Shown piece by piece: positions 26,001 to 36,200 of a stretch of 64,000 bases of DNA. Below the pieces are notes generated by a model. The model had not been told where the DNA came from, did not search any database, and saw only the letters and a program-made list of their open reading frames with translations. Numbering within the stretch: the first letter of the stretch is position 1; each line of letters begins with the position of its first letter. Source of the DNA: Lentzea albida (GTDB lineage Bacteria; Actinomycetota; Actinomycetes; Mycobacteriales; Pseudonocardiaceae); contig NZ_FOFV01000027.1 in assembly GCF_900111005.1 (NCBI RefSeq), positions 62,001 through 126,000 on the forward strand. The letters run 5' to 3'. A program made the translations under genes and the position numbers.

Positions 26001-26066
26001 TGCGCGTGCGGGCGGCCCGCGCCCCGCGCGCTGACGGTCGTGCGCGAGGTCGCGAAAGTGAGCTGA
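23031..26066 (+). CDS. AfsR-type SARP regulator (BTAD + NB-ARC + TPR)
   Basis: A 1011-residue full-length AfsR-like protein. A winged helix (MDYRILGPLELRSGGRPV...) spans about 1-95 and BTAD about 96-245 (ALDLWRGPVLTGL; RRVLADELGADPGPE). NB-ARC follows, with P-loop GMGGIGKTA near 287-295 and LLVVLDNAAD. C-terminal TPRs come last (EARFRAALAMHQRGG-like repeats). The final residues contain a Cys cluster (CMRCACGRP), unusual for the family and possibly metal-binding. The start is ATG 23031. It is divergent from the Sdp-like operon and followed after about 100 bp by a second regulator, so it may control either side. Confidence 0.88.
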   Translation: MDYRILGPLELRSGGRPVALGGERQRKLLALLLLGTGTVVSFDRLIDELWEDPPQTARRQVCNAAAAVRRVVTRGGGHLTTTTHGYRLDLPEGSLDADLFRARIREADVLAGRGEPAQAVALLQSALDLWRGPVLTGLTSPSIDAEAEALRERRLQAVERLAELRLELGEVTSLLGELMGQVAEHPLRESLRATLMRALDRAGRRGDALTVFEQGRRVLADELGADPGPELTGLHAEFLRARPVLVAEPRRSPLPFDIPDFTGRESEVDALVEAVGDRGPAIVTIEGMGGIGKTALAVHVANRLEDRFPDGRCYVDLRGFTADTEPLAAGAALELLLRQIGVPPERIPVDPAARRDLWLTEVSGRRLLVVLDNAADAGQVRPLLLGASRSVVLVVSRCHLMSIEGAVPVSLDVLPAADGAALFSRIAGQERADAEPEAVADVISLCGGLPLAIRIAASRFRRRPWSIAHLAEQLRDRQRRARAFTANDVSVAGVLALSYQHLPADRQELFRLLALVPGTDFDAHAAAALAGVPVWDAQDVLEELVECNLLMQRRSDRYCLHDLVRDCALDLADRAGAPSELDTARHRLFDYYLHLADVRGRRSLPGRRGFEPDLTWRPELPASESEEDDVRQLRAEYKNMVAVAGYASAHGWHVHAWQLPCLLMPYLTRVGLRSGVLELSRNALKAAQALGDRCGESMALTNMAFALREEGRHGEVLDFLGRAIAISRELGDLPAVVGGLRDLGAAQVQAGMLTDAAGSFAEAVELARSVGDQRAEVNSTIDLGFVDCNLGRHAEADARFRAALAMHQRGGYTGGEVVVLINLGWLAQLRGRDGEAATALERAVRLSREIGMSRGECISLAWLGVTYRRQGRIADAFTAGREALDSARRMDLREPEGDALNGLGETCLAAGRLREAEAMFREAEELAMAGVLPMVRARAHEGLAHVAARRSEHEWARTHWERAVELYPDGAVDADNARAHLAGTGTGCMRCACGRPAPRALTVVREVAKVS

Positions 26067-26167
26067 CCAGCGACGACATCCGTGCATCGGTCATCGATGC
26101 GGCACGGATGCACGGCGTTGGTGCACTGCTTCCGACAGGTCGAACAGGTAGGAAGTGGTGCACGAAG

Positions 26168-29155
26168 ATGCTGCAGCCCGCGTTACCCGCAAGGCTGGTG
26201 GATCGGCCCGCGCTGACCGCGACGCTCGACGCCGCGGCCGCCCACAAGGTGGTCGTGGTGACGGCGGGGCCCGGTTGGGGGAAGACGACGTCGGTCGCCG
26301 CGTGGGCGGCCACGCGCAGGGCGGCGTGGCTCGACGCCGCCGACGTGTCGCTGGAACGCCTGTCGCGCGGGCTGTTGCGCGCGCTGAGACAGCGATTACC
26401 GCGCCTGCCCGCCGAGCTGATCACAACGACGGCCCAGGGTGCCGAGACGGTCGCCGCCCTGATCTGCGGCCTGCTGGACGTGCACCTCGACGAACCGCTC
26501 GTGCTGGTCGTCGACGACGCGGACGCGGTGCGCGGCGAGAGCGCCCGGCTGCTGGAGGCGTTGTGCCGCACCAGCCCCGACCGGTTCGGCCTGGTGCTGC
26601 TGACTCGCGGCGCGCTGGCGTTCGACCCCGGACCGGCCGCCGAGGTCGTTGCGCGCGAGCTCGCCTTCTCCGAGCAGGAGATCGCCGCGCTCGTCGACGG
26701 GGACGCTGGGGAGGTGCTGGCGCGGACCGGCGGCTGGCCCGCGGCGGTGTGCCACGGCGAGCTGACCGAGGAGGTGGCGGCCTCCGCGCTGGCGGCGGAA
26801 CCCGAGCGGAACCAGGACCTGGTGCGGGCGATCGCGTTGCTGGGCAGGGTGTCCACGGCGCTGTGCGTCGCGCTCGGGTTCTCCGACGTGCGTGAGACGC
26901 TGGCCGGACTGGCCCAGCGCGGACTGGTGACCGGGCCGGACTGGCGCGTCCTCGAACCCGTCGCAAACCTGCTGCGCCAGGACGGCTTGGAGGACGAAGA
27001 GATTCGGCTGAAGGCCGCCGTGTTCTGCGAACGCACCGGTGCGCACGCCGACGCACTCGCGCACCTGGTCGCCGTGCGGAGGTGGGACCTGGTCGCGCGG
27101 TTGTTGCTGCGCCGCGACGAGCAGATCGTGGCCGGAGGCGACGCGGACGCGGTGCTCACCGCGCTGGAACAACTGGAGATCGACGACTCGCGGCTGTACC
27201 TGGTGTGGGGTTTCGCCCTGCAGCACAAGGGGGACTGGCTCGGCGCGCTGCACTGCTACGAGCAGGCGGGCGAGCACACCGTGCGGTCGTCGTGGCGCCG
27301 CGGACAGCTGCACGCCCTGGCGGGCCAGACCGGCCAGGCCGTCGAGGTGTTCGAGCGGACGGTGTTCGACGACCTCGCGTCCCTGGACGAGGTGCGGCTG
27401 CTGTCGCTCGCGGTGCGCTGGTTCCGGGTGACCGGGCGCATCGAGCGCGCTGAAGAACTGGCGGAGCGGTGCGCCGAGTCCGCGAAGAGGTGCGGCGGAC
27501 ACGCCGCGTTCGCCTGGAGCAGCAGGGCTTTCGGGGTGCTGGCGGGTTTCGGCGGCGATCGGGTGGCGTTCGAGATGCACTACGGCCGGGCCGCGGACCG
27601 GGCGCGCCGGGCCGGCTGCCGGATGCTGGAGCTCACGATCCGGTGCGAACGCGCGCGGTTCCTCGCGGACGAGTTCGGACCGGAGCAGGCGCTCGCCGAG
27701 GTCGACGAGCTGCTCGTCCTCGGCAGGCAGGCCGGGCTCACCGGCCACGAGCAGGACTGCCGCGGCGTCCGGGCGCTGGCGGCCGTCCGGCTCGGGCGTT
27801 TCGACGACGCCCTACGCGACGCCGGTACGTGCCCGCGGAACCTGGTGGTCAAGGCGGAGGCCCACCGTCGGCGCGGAGAACCCGGGCAGGCGCAGGCGTT
27901 CCTCGACGAGGCGCTGGTGCTGCCCGGTGCCGACCCGCTGGTGCGGGCGACGCTCGCGCGGGTCGTCGCGGGCGAGGACGTGAGCGCCGCGCGGACGTTG
28001 GCCGAGGAAGCGGTGGCCACGAGCCAGGTGCTGCAGGTGCGCGAGGTGCCCGCGCTGCTCGCCCGCGGCTGGGTCGCCGTGCTCGCGGGGGACCGGGAGA
28101 CGGCGCGCGCGGACGCGGCGACGGCCCGCTCGCTCGCGGGCAGGCGCGGAGACCGGGCGGGTCTCGCGGACGCGCTGCAGCTCGCGGCGGCGACCTCGGC
28201 CGACGGACCGGCGTTGCTGGCCGAGGCCGCGATGGTGTGGCGGGCCGCGGGCGACCCGGTGGGAGCGGCCACCGCGGAACTGGCGCTGGCGCGCTCGACC
28301 GGTGCCGAGACGACGTCGTTCGAGAACGAGCTGCGGGCGCACGGGGTGCGCACCGACGTCCTGATGGCCGACGTGCTGGGCGTGGGGACGCGGCGGCGCG
28401 CGCGGATCGCCGTGCGGACGCTCGGCGGGTTCCAGGTGTTGCGCGACGGAGTCCCGGTGCCGGCCGCGTCGTGGCAGTCGAAGAAGGCGCGCGACCTGCT
28501 CAAGATCCTGGCGGCGAACCGGGGACGGGCGGTGCCGCGGCCGCAGCTCGTGGAGCTGCTGTGGCCGGACGACCGGTCGGACCGCACGGCGAACCGGTTG
28601 TCCGTGCTGCTGTCGACGTTGCGGGCGGTGTTGTCGGTGCCGGGCCTGCCGGCCGATGCCGAACCGCTGGTGGCGGACCGCGACACGGTGTCGCTCGACC
28701 TGTCCTTCGTGGACCTCGACGTCGCCGGGTTCCTGGACGCCGCGAGCATCGCGCTCGTGGCGGACCGGCGCGGCGACCCGGCCGCGGCGTCGTTGCTGAC
28801 CGACGCCGACGAGCTGTACCTCGGGGAGTTCCTGGCGGAGGAGCCCTACGAGCAGTGGGCGGTCCAGGTGCGCGAGGAGGTGAGCGCGCGGTACACGGCT
28901 GTGCTGCGGGCGTTGGTGCGGCTGGTGCGCGACCCCGACCTGCAGGTCGGCTACCTGATCCGGATGCTCGAGCTCGACCGCTACGACGAGAGCGCGCACG
29001 TGCGGCTGGTGCGGGCGCTGCGGGCCGCTGGACGGCACGGCGAGGCGCGGCGGCGGTACCAGGTGTACCTGGAGCAGATGCGCGACATCGGGGTCCGGCC
29101 CGCCGAGCCGGACCTGTTCGGTGCGAAGGGTTCGGAGGTTCTTCGGGCGGGCTGA
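26168..29155 (+). CDS. MalT-like ATPase/TPR regulator with C-terminal SARP-type module
   Basis: A 995-residue protein with inverted domain order. The N-terminal MalT-like NTPase has P-loop VTAGPGWGKTTSVAAWA near 35-50 and LVLVVDDADA. A long helical TPR-like middle follows. The last ~240 residues hold an OmpR-type winged helix (IAVRTLGGFQVLRDGVPVPA...SKKARDLLKILAANRGR..VPRPQLVELLWPD) and a BTAD domain (YLIRMLELDRYDESAHVRL). ATG 26168 is the start used; its ribosome site is weak. A strong terminator hairpin follows. Standing just upstream of the large NRPS operon, it is a likely pathway-specific activator. Confidence 0.85.
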   Translation: MLQPALPARLVDRPALTATLDAAAAHKVVVVTAGPGWGKTTSVAAWAATRRAAWLDAADVSLERLSRGLLRALRQRLPRLPAELITTTAQGAETVAALICGLLDVHLDEPLVLVVDDADAVRGESARLLEALCRTSPDRFGLVLLTRGALAFDPGPAAEVVARELAFSEQEIAALVDGDAGEVLARTGGWPAAVCHGELTEEVAASALAAEPERNQDLVRAIALLGRVSTALCVALGFSDVRETLAGLAQRGLVTGPDWRVLEPVANLLRQDGLEDEEIRLKAAVFCERTGAHADALAHLVAVRRWDLVARLLLRRDEQIVAGGDADAVLTALEQLEIDDSRLYLVWGFALQHKGDWLGALHCYEQAGEHTVRSSWRRGQLHALAGQTGQAVEVFERTVFDDLASLDEVRLLSLAVRWFRVTGRIERAEELAERCAESAKRCGGHAAFAWSSRAFGVLAGFGGDRVAFEMHYGRAADRARRAGCRMLELTIRCERARFLADEFGPEQALAEVDELLVLGRQAGLTGHEQDCRGVRALAAVRLGRFDDALRDAGTCPRNLVVKAEAHRRRGEPGQAQAFLDEALVLPGADPLVRATLARVVAGEDVSAARTLAEEAVATSQVLQVREVPALLARGWVAVLAGDRETARADAATARSLAGRRGDRAGLADALQLAAATSADGPALLAEAAMVWRAAGDPVGAATAELALARSTGAETTSFENELRAHGVRTDVLMADVLGVGTRRRARIAVRTLGGFQVLRDGVPVPAASWQSKKARDLLKILAANRGRAVPRPQLVELLWPDDRSDRTANRLSVLLSTLRAVLSVPGLPADAEPLVADRDTVSLDLSFVDLDVAGFLDAASIALVADRRGDPAAASLLTDADELYLGEFLAEEPYEQWAVQVREEVSARYTAVLRALVRLVRDPDLQVGYLIRMLELDRYDESAHVRLVRALRAAGRHGEARRRYQVYLEQMRDIGVRPAEPDLFGAKGSEVLRAG

Positions 29156-29171
29156 GTCCGCCCTCGCGGTC

Positions 29172-29218
29172 ACCGGGGCCGCCGTTCGCACCGCGCTGGT
29201 GCGAACGGCGGCCCCGGT
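29172..29218. terminator. 21-bp perfect hairpin terminator
   Basis: The arms 29172-29192 and 29198-29218 are perfectly complementary (21 bp) with loop GCGCT. It starts 17 bp after the regulator stop and 85 bp before the thioesterase start, so it should insulate the NRPS operon from the regulator transcript. The operon promoter must lie between 29219 and 29302. Confidence 0.75.
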
Positions 29219-29302
29219 CGCGTTTGTGCTGCTAGGACAGGCATAAGAGAGCCGTCAGGTTTCCCGAAGGGTGCGCTAAGACCCGCTTCGTAGCTTCGTC
29301 TG

Positions 29303-30046
29303 GTGAACGAAAACGGGGGAAGCGGCTGGCTCGTCCGGCCGAAGCCGAGGCCGGGCGCGGCACTGCGGGTGGTGTGCCTGCCGTACGCCGGGGGTGGCGC
29401 GTCGGCCTACTGGGACTGGGCGGACCTGCTGGGCGAGTCCGTCGACCTGTGGGTCGCGGCGTTGCCGGGCAGGGAAAGGCGATTCGGCGAACCCGCGCTC
29501 ACCGAGGCCGCGGCGATCACCGTGCCGCTGGCCGAGGCGATCCGCGCGGAGATCGCGGCACCGGTGGTGCTGTTCGGCCACAGCATGGGCGGGCTGCTCG
29601 CGTTCGACCTGGCCCGGCGCCTGGGCGAGCTGGCCGAACACCTCGTGGTGTCCGCGGCCAAGGCGCCGCACCTCGCGTTCGGCGGCGCACCCCACCTGCT
29701 CGACGACGCGGGCCTGCTCGACTGGATGACCACGCTCGGCGGTGTGCCCGCAGACCTGGTGGCACACAGGGACATGCTGGCGCTGATCCTGCCGACGCTG
29801 CGCGCCGACCTGACGGTGTGCGCCGGGTTCCACGGCACGCGCGACGTCGTCGACGTGCCGGTCACCGCGTTCTCCGGCACCGACGACCCGCTCGCGACCG
29901 TGGCCGACGTCGCCGCCTGGCGGCACCACACCGTCGCCGGCTTCGACCTCGTGGTCCGGCCGGGCGGCCACTTCTACCTCAAAGACGATCCGGCGGCGGT
30001 GACGAGCCTCGTGCGGTCGCTCGCGGCCAGGGAAGGTGTGCAGTGA
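29303..30046 (+). CDS. Type II thioesterase
   Basis: A 247-residue alpha/beta-hydrolase of the external (editing) thioesterase family. It shows the early CLPYAGGGASAYWDW motif, the nucleophile elbow FGHSMGG, the acid residue near VTAFSGTDDPLA and the catalytic His in GGHFYL. GTG 29303 is the start. It is the first gene of the 22-kb operon and its stop overlaps the first NRPS gene. It probably clears misprimed carrier domains. With no release thioesterase in the assembly line, a part in product release is also possible. Confidence 0.92.
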   Translation: MNENGGSGWLVRPKPRPGAALRVVCLPYAGGGASAYWDWADLLGESVDLWVAALPGRERRFGEPALTEAAAITVPLAEAIRAEIAAPVVLFGHSMGGLLAFDLARRLGELAEHLVVSAAKAPHLAFGGAPHLLDDAGLLDWMTTLGGVPADLVAHRDMLALILPTLRADLTVCAGFHGTRDVVDVPVTAFSGTDDPLATVADVAAWRHHTVAGFDLVVRPGGHFYLKDDPAAVTSLVRSLAAREGVQ

Positions 30047-33000
30047 CCGACCAGTTCCCCGCTACCCGCGGCCAGCAGCAGATCTGGTTCTCCGACCAGC
30101 TCGCGCCGGACGTCACGTTCAACACCGTGCCGGTGCACGTGGAGATCACCGGCGAGCTCGACACCTACGCGCTCGCCGCCGCGCTGAACGCGTTGATCGA
30201 CCGGCACGAGCCGTTGCGCACCAGCTACCGGCTGGACGGCGACGCGCTAGTGGCGTCCGTCGCGCTGGAGGCCCACGTGTCGATCGCGGCACGCGACCTC
30301 CGCGACCTCGCACCGGCCGAACGCACCGCACGCGCCGAAGCGTTGGTAGCGAACGAACTCGCTCACCGTGTCGACATCACCTCGGGTCTGCCGTTGCGGA
30401 TCGTGTTGCTGCGCCTGGAGGACGACCGCCACCAGCTCGTGCTGCTGGTGCACCACATCGCGATCGACGGCGCGTCCGTCGCCGTGATCCAGGACGAGCT
30501 GCCGCGCTGCTACCAGGCCGCGGTCGACGGAGGGGACGTCGCGTTGCCCCGGCCCGCGGTCGCCTACCGCGACATCGCGCCGCTCGGCGGCGGCGTGGAG
30601 CACTGGCTCACCGAGCTGGCCGACCTGCCGGAACCGCTGGAGCTGCCGGCCATCCGCACCCGTCCCGCCCCGCCGGACTTCGCCGCCGAGTCGTTGCCTC
30701 TCGTCGTGCCGCAGGACCTGGCGAACGCGGTGCGCCGCGCCGCGAGCACGCACCGGTCGTCGTCGTTCATGGTGCTGCTGAGCGCGTTCTCCGTGCTGCT
30801 GCACCGCTTGACCGGCTCGTCGGACGTCGTGGTCGGTTCCCCGTCGGCCGGCCGCGAGCACGCCGACACCCACGAACTGGTCGGCTACTTCGTGAACATG
30901 CTGGCGCTGCGGGTGCGCCTCGGCTGGGACCCGACGTTCAGCGAGGTGATGGACGTCGTGCGCGGCTCCGTGCTGGACGCGCTCGACCACCGCGACGCGC
31001 CGTTCCACGAGGTCTGCTCCGCGCTCGGACAGACCGGGGACGGCGACCGGCACCCGGTCTTCCAGGTCGTCTTCGCGTCCCCGCCGCCGCTGGCCGGTCC
31101 GCTGGCCGCCGGCGGGTGCGTGTTCACGTTCGTCCAGGGCACCAGCGACCAGAGCCTCTACGACCTCGAACTGCAGCTGCCCGACTCCGGCGGCGGCGAG
31201 ATGCGCGGATGGGTCAAGTTCCGCACGGCGCTGTACCGGCGCGCCGACGTCGTCGACCTGACCGAGCGCTTCGCCACCGTGCTCGGCCAGCTCACCAGCG
31301 CGCCGGACACGCGGCTGTCGAACCTGTCGCTGCTCTCCGGCGACGAGCGCAGCCGGATCGTCCACGACCTCAACGCGAACGCCACCGCCTACCCGGCGGA
31401 CGCGACGCTCGTCGAGCTGTTCGAACAGACCGTCGACCGCTTCGCCGCGGACGTCGCCGTCGAGTTCGGCGGCGTGCGGCTCACCTACGCCGAACTGGAC
31501 CAGCGGGCCAACCGGCTCGCCGCCCACCTCGGCACCCTCGGCGTGGCCGCGGGAACGCCCGTCGGCATCCTGCTGGACCGCGGCGTGGACTGGATCGTCG
31601 CCGCGATCGCCGTGCTCAAAGCCGGTGGCGCGTACCTGCCGCTCGACCCGGAGTACCCGCGCGACCGGCTGCAGTCGTTGTGCGAGGACGCCTCCGCCGC
31701 CGTGGTGGTCGCCGATCGTGCCGTCGAGCTGGGCGTCGAACTGGTCGACCTGTCGGCGATGGTCCTCACCTGCCCCGCCGACCGTCCACAACGGACGCTG
31801 GTCGCGGACGACCTCGCGTACGTGATGTACACCTCCGGGTCGACCGGCATGCCGAAAGGCGTGTGCGTCAGCCACCGCAACGTGGTCCGGCTGGTCCGCG
31901 ACACGAACTACGTCGACTTCGCGCCCGGTGACCGGGTCGCGCAGGCCTCGACGACGACGTTCGACGCGGCGACGTTCGAGATCTGGGGCGCCCTGCTCAA
32001 CGGCGGTCGCCTGGTCGGCCTGCCCAAGGACGTCGCGCTCGACCCGGCGGCGCTGGGGGAGTGGTTGCGGGCCAACGCGATCGACACGTTGTTCCTCACC
32101 ACGTCCGTCGCGATGCACGTGGCGCGCGAGCTGCCGGGCGCGCTGTCCGGCCTGCGCTACTTCGTGTTCGGCGGCGAGCAGCCGGACGAGCACGCGGTCG
32201 CCGCGCTCATTGCACACCCCGGCGGCCCCCGGCACGTCGTGAACGGCTACGGCCCCACCGAGACCACGACCTTCGCGTCGAGCCACGAGTGCGAACGCGC
32301 ACCAGGACGCATCCCGTTGGGACGCGGGCTGAGCAACACCCAGCTCTACGTGCTGGACCAGTACCTGGAGCCGGTTCCGCCGATGGCCGTGGGCGAGCTG
32401 TGCATCGGCGGTGACGGCGTCGGCCGCGGCTACGTCGGGAACCCCGCGCTGACCGCCGACAAGTTCGTCCCGGACCACCTGGGTGGCAAGCCCGGCTCGC
32501 GGCTGTACCGGACCGGTGACCTCGCGCGGTTGCTGCCGGACGGGACCTTCGAGTACCTCGGCCGGGCCGACCGCCAGGTCAAGATCCGCGGCTTCCGGAT
32601 CGAGCCGGGCGAGGTCGAGGCCTGCCTGCACTCGTCGGGACTGGTGCGCCAGGCCGTGGTCGTGCCGCTCCCGGACGCCGCCGGTGACGTCCGCCTGGTC
32701 GGGTACGTCGTGCTGGAGCGGGCGGGCGAGGAGCAGCTCGACGAACTGGCGCGGCACGTGCGCGCCGCGCTGCCCGCCTACCTGGTGCCGTCCGCGCTGG
32801 TGCCGCTGGAGTCGTTGCCGTTGACCCGCAACGGGAAGCTCGACCTGCGCGCGTTGCCCGACCCGGAGATCACCGCGGACGAGGAGTTCGACGAGCCGCG
32901 CACGCTCACCGAGGTCGCCGTCGCGAACCTGTGGCGCCAGGTGCTCGGCGCCGAGTCGGTCGGGCGCGACACCAACTTCTTCGACTGCGGCGGCCACTCG

Positions 33001-33201
33001 CTGAAGGCGGCGAGGATCCTCGCCCGCGTCGAGAGCGAACTGGGTGTCCGGCTGCCGATGCGGTCGCTCTTCGACCACCCGACCGTCGCCGGCATCGCGA
33101 CCGAGGTCGACCGGTTGCGCGACACCACACCCGTACCCGTCGGCGTGATCCGAGCCGAGGCCAGGGCCTCGCGTTCGGTCGCCGACCTGCTCGATCTGTG
33201 A
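30043..33201 (+). CDS. NRPS module C-A-PCP
   Basis: A 1052-residue single module. The condensation domain (about 1-430) has an intact HHIAIDG motif near 137. The adenylation domain (about 440-930) has YTSGSTGMPKG near 597, NGYGPTETTTF, YRTGDLARLLPDG and the final NGKLDL lysine. By hand alignment to PheA the binding-pocket code reads D-A-F-F-V-G-G-T-F-K, closest in pattern to valine-type codes; this is approximate. The PCP serine is in GGHSLKAARIL near 985. The GTG overlaps the thioesterase stop. An N-terminal C domain on the first module means it accepts an upstream acyl group, perhaps from one of the free-standing ACPs. Confidence 0.93.
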   Translation: MTDQFPATRGQQQIWFSDQLAPDVTFNTVPVHVEITGELDTYALAAALNALIDRHEPLRTSYRLDGDALVASVALEAHVSIAARDLRDLAPAERTARAEALVANELAHRVDITSGLPLRIVLLRLEDDRHQLVLLVHHIAIDGASVAVIQDELPRCYQAAVDGGDVALPRPAVAYRDIAPLGGGVEHWLTELADLPEPLELPAIRTRPAPPDFAAESLPLVVPQDLANAVRRAASTHRSSSFMVLLSAFSVLLHRLTGSSDVVVGSPSAGREHADTHELVGYFVNMLALRVRLGWDPTFSEVMDVVRGSVLDALDHRDAPFHEVCSALGQTGDGDRHPVFQVVFASPPPLAGPLAAGGCVFTFVQGTSDQSLYDLELQLPDSGGGEMRGWVKFRTALYRRADVVDLTERFATVLGQLTSAPDTRLSNLSLLSGDERSRIVHDLNANATAYPADATLVELFEQTVDRFAADVAVEFGGVRLTYAELDQRANRLAAHLGTLGVAAGTPVGILLDRGVDWIVAAIAVLKAGGAYLPLDPEYPRDRLQSLCEDASAAVVVADRAVELGVELVDLSAMVLTCPADRPQRTLVADDLAYVMYTSGSTGMPKGVCVSHRNVVRLVRDTNYVDFAPGDRVAQASTTTFDAATFEIWGALLNGGRLVGLPKDVALDPAALGEWLRANAIDTLFLTTSVAMHVARELPGALSGLRYFVFGGEQPDEHAVAALIAHPGGPRHVVNGYGPTETTTFASSHECERAPGRIPLGRGLSNTQLYVLDQYLEPVPPMAVGELCIGGDGVGRGYVGNPALTADKFVPDHLGGKPGSRLYRTGDLARLLPDGTFEYLGRADRQVKIRGFRIEPGEVEACLHSSGLVRQAVVVPLPDAAGDVRLVGYVVLERAGEEQLDELARHVRAALPAYLVPSALVPLESLPLTRNGKLDLRALPDPEITADEEFDEPRTLTEVAVANLWRQVLGAESVGRDTNFFDCGGHSLKAARILARVESELGVRLPMRSLFDHPTVAGIATEVDRLRDTTPVPVGVIRAEARASRSVADLLDL

Positions 33202-33215
33202 CTGGAGGGGAAGTC

Positions 33216-36200
33216 GTGCAGGACGTGTTGCGGCGCTTGAAGGCGCTGGACCCCGAGAAGCGGGCGGCGGTGTTCGCCCAGCTCGCCGAACGGGGTGAGG
33301 ACTTCGGCGTCTACCCGGTGTCGTCCGGGCAGCGCCAGCTGTGGCTGCTCGACCAGCTGCACCCCGGCAGCGCAGTCTACAACGTGCCGTACGCCTTCCG
33401 GCTGCGCGGCACCGTGGACGCCGACGCGCTGGGCGGGGCGTTGCTGGAGGTCGGCCGGCGGCACGAGGTGCTGCGGACCGTGTTCCTCGACCTCGACGGC
33501 GAGCCGCGCCAGGTGATCCTGCCGGAGCCGCAGTTCTCGCTCGTGGTGTCGCATGTGGACGTCGCCGACCGCGACGCGTTCGCGGCCGAGCGCGCCGCCG
33601 AGGTGGCCGGGGAGCCGTTCTCGCTCTCCGACGGGCCGTTGCTGCGGGCGGAACTGGTGGTGTTCGACGCCACCGACGCGCTGCTGCTCGTGTCGATGCA
33701 CCACATCGTCTGCGACGGGTGGAGCACCCAGCTGCTGTTCGCCGAGTGGGAGGCCGCCTACGCGGGCCGCGACCTCGGTCCGGCGCCCGCGCAGTACCTC
33801 GACTTCAGCCGCTGGCAGACCGAGTGGCTCGACGGTCCCGAAGGCGCGCGGCTGCTGGAGTACTGGACCACACAGCTCGCCGGGGTGCCGCCGGTGCTGG
33901 AACTGCCGGCGGACCGTCCGCGTCCGGCCGTGATGAAGATGCGGGGCGGTGCCGTCGAGTTCGCCTGGCCCTCCGCGCTGAAGGACCGGCTCGACGCGTT
34001 CTGCCTCGCCGAGCGCGTCACCCCGTTCATGGTGCTGCTGACCGCGTGGAACGTGCTGCTGCACCGGTACTGCGGCGCCGACGACATCGTGGTCGGCACC
34101 AACGTGGGCAACCGGCGGGCCGAGATCGAGGACGCCATCGGCTTCTTCGTCAACACCGTCGCGCTGCGGACCCGCGTGGACGCCGACGTCAGCTTCTTGG
34201 AGCTGCTGCACCAGGTCCGCGACACGACCCTGGCCGCGCAGCAGCACCAGGAGCTGCCGTTCGAACGCGTCGTCGAGGCGCTGGCCCCGCCGCGCAGCAC
34301 CGCGCACCAGCCGGTCGTCCAGACGATCGTCGGCATGGAGGACGGCCAGCACTCGCTGTTGTCGTTGCCGGGTGTCGAGGTCTCCCGCGTGCCGGCGCAC
34401 TCCGGCACCGCGAAGTGGGACCTGGAGCTGGGCGTCACGTCCACCGAGGGTGGGATCACCGGCCTGCTGGAGTTCGACAGCGCGCTGTACGAACGCGAGA
34501 CCGCGCGTCGGCTGCTCGGCCACCTGGAGACCCTGCTCGCCTCCGGGCTCGCCGACCCGTCCTGCCCGGTCGGCCGCCTGACCATGATCACGCCCGCCGA
34601 GCGCGCGCAGATCCTCCAGGACTGGAACCCGGTTCCCACGGCCCGGCTCGACGGCGTGCTGGTGCACGAGCTGGCCGAGGCCTCGGCCGACCGCACGCCC
34701 GACGCCGTCGCGCTGGTGTTCGAGGACCAGGAGCTGACCTACCGGGAGCTGGACGAGCGCGCCAACCGGCTCGCGCACCTGCTGCGGTCGCGCGGGATCG
34801 GCCGTGGCGACTTCGTCGGCATCAGCCTGCCCCGGTCGCTCGACCTCGTGGTGGCGCAACAGGGTGTGCTCAAGTCCGGCGCCGCCTACGTGCCGCTCGA
34901 CCCGGAGTACCCGGCGGACCGGCTCGCGTACATGGTCGCCGACTCCGGGCTGCGCGTGGTCGTGACGCTGGCGGCGTTCTCGTTGCGCTTCCCTGACGTG
35001 GCAACGCTTCCACTGGACGAGACCGACTTCTCGGGGGTGCCCGCTGCTCGTCTGGCATGGACCGTCGAACCGGACGACCTCGCGTACGTGATCTACACGT
35101 CCGGGTCGACCGGCAAGCCCAAGGGAGCGATGCTGCCGCACCGGGGTGTCGTGAACCTCGCGGACGAGCTGGCGCGGATGCTCGGCATCGGGCCGGGTAA
35201 CAGAATGCTGCAGTTCGCGTCGTTCAGCTTCGACGTGTCGGTCGCGGACATCATGGTGACGCTGCGGTCCGGTGCGACGGTCGTCCTGGCCGCGCAGCAC
35301 GACCTGCAGCCCGGCCCCGACCTGGCTCGCACGATCACCACCCAGCGCGTCGACGTGGCGTGCCTGCCGCCGACCGTGCTGCGGTTGACCGATCCCGCCT
35401 CCGTGCCCGGCCTGCGGACGTTGATGGCGGGCGGCGAGGCCTGCCCGGAGGAGGTTGCGGCCGCGTGGGCCGAGGGCCGGCGGTTCATCAACGTCTACGG
35501 GCCCACCGAGGCGTCCATCTGGATCACCGCCGCGGAGTGCGACGGCACCGAGAGCCCGTTGCCGATCGGACGCCCGATCACCGGCAGCACCGCCTACGTG
35601 CTGGACGCGCACCAGGAACCGCTGCCCGTCGGCGTGCCGGGGGAGCTGCACCTCGGTGGCGTGCAGGTGGCGCGCGGATACCTGCACCGGCCGGAGCTCA
35701 CGGCGGACCGGTTCATCGCCGATCCGTTCGGCGGCGGGCGGCTGTACCGCACCGGTGACCTCGCGCGGTTCCGGCCGGACGGGCAGATCGAGTTCCTGCG
35801 CCGGATGGACGACCAGATCAAGTTGCGCGGCTACCGGATCGAGCTGGGCGAGATCCAGACAGCGGTGTGCGCGCACCCGTCCGTTCGCGCGGCGGTCGTG
35901 ATCGCCCGCGAGGATGTACCGGGCGACGTGCGGCTGGTCGCTTACGCGGTCGCCGCCGACGGGTGCGAGATCGACGCCGCGGAGCTGCGTTCCTCGCTGC
36001 GGCGCGGGCTGCCCGAGTACATGGTGCCGTCGGCGTTCGTCGCGGTGCCGACGATCCCGCGCAACCCCAACGGGAAGCTCGACCACCGCGCGTTGCCGAA
36101 GCCGGAGTCGGTGCGTTCCGAACGGGTCGTGGTGCCCGCGGGCAACCAGACCGAGCGGACGATCTCCGACGTCTGGCGCGAGGTGCTGCGGATGGACCGC

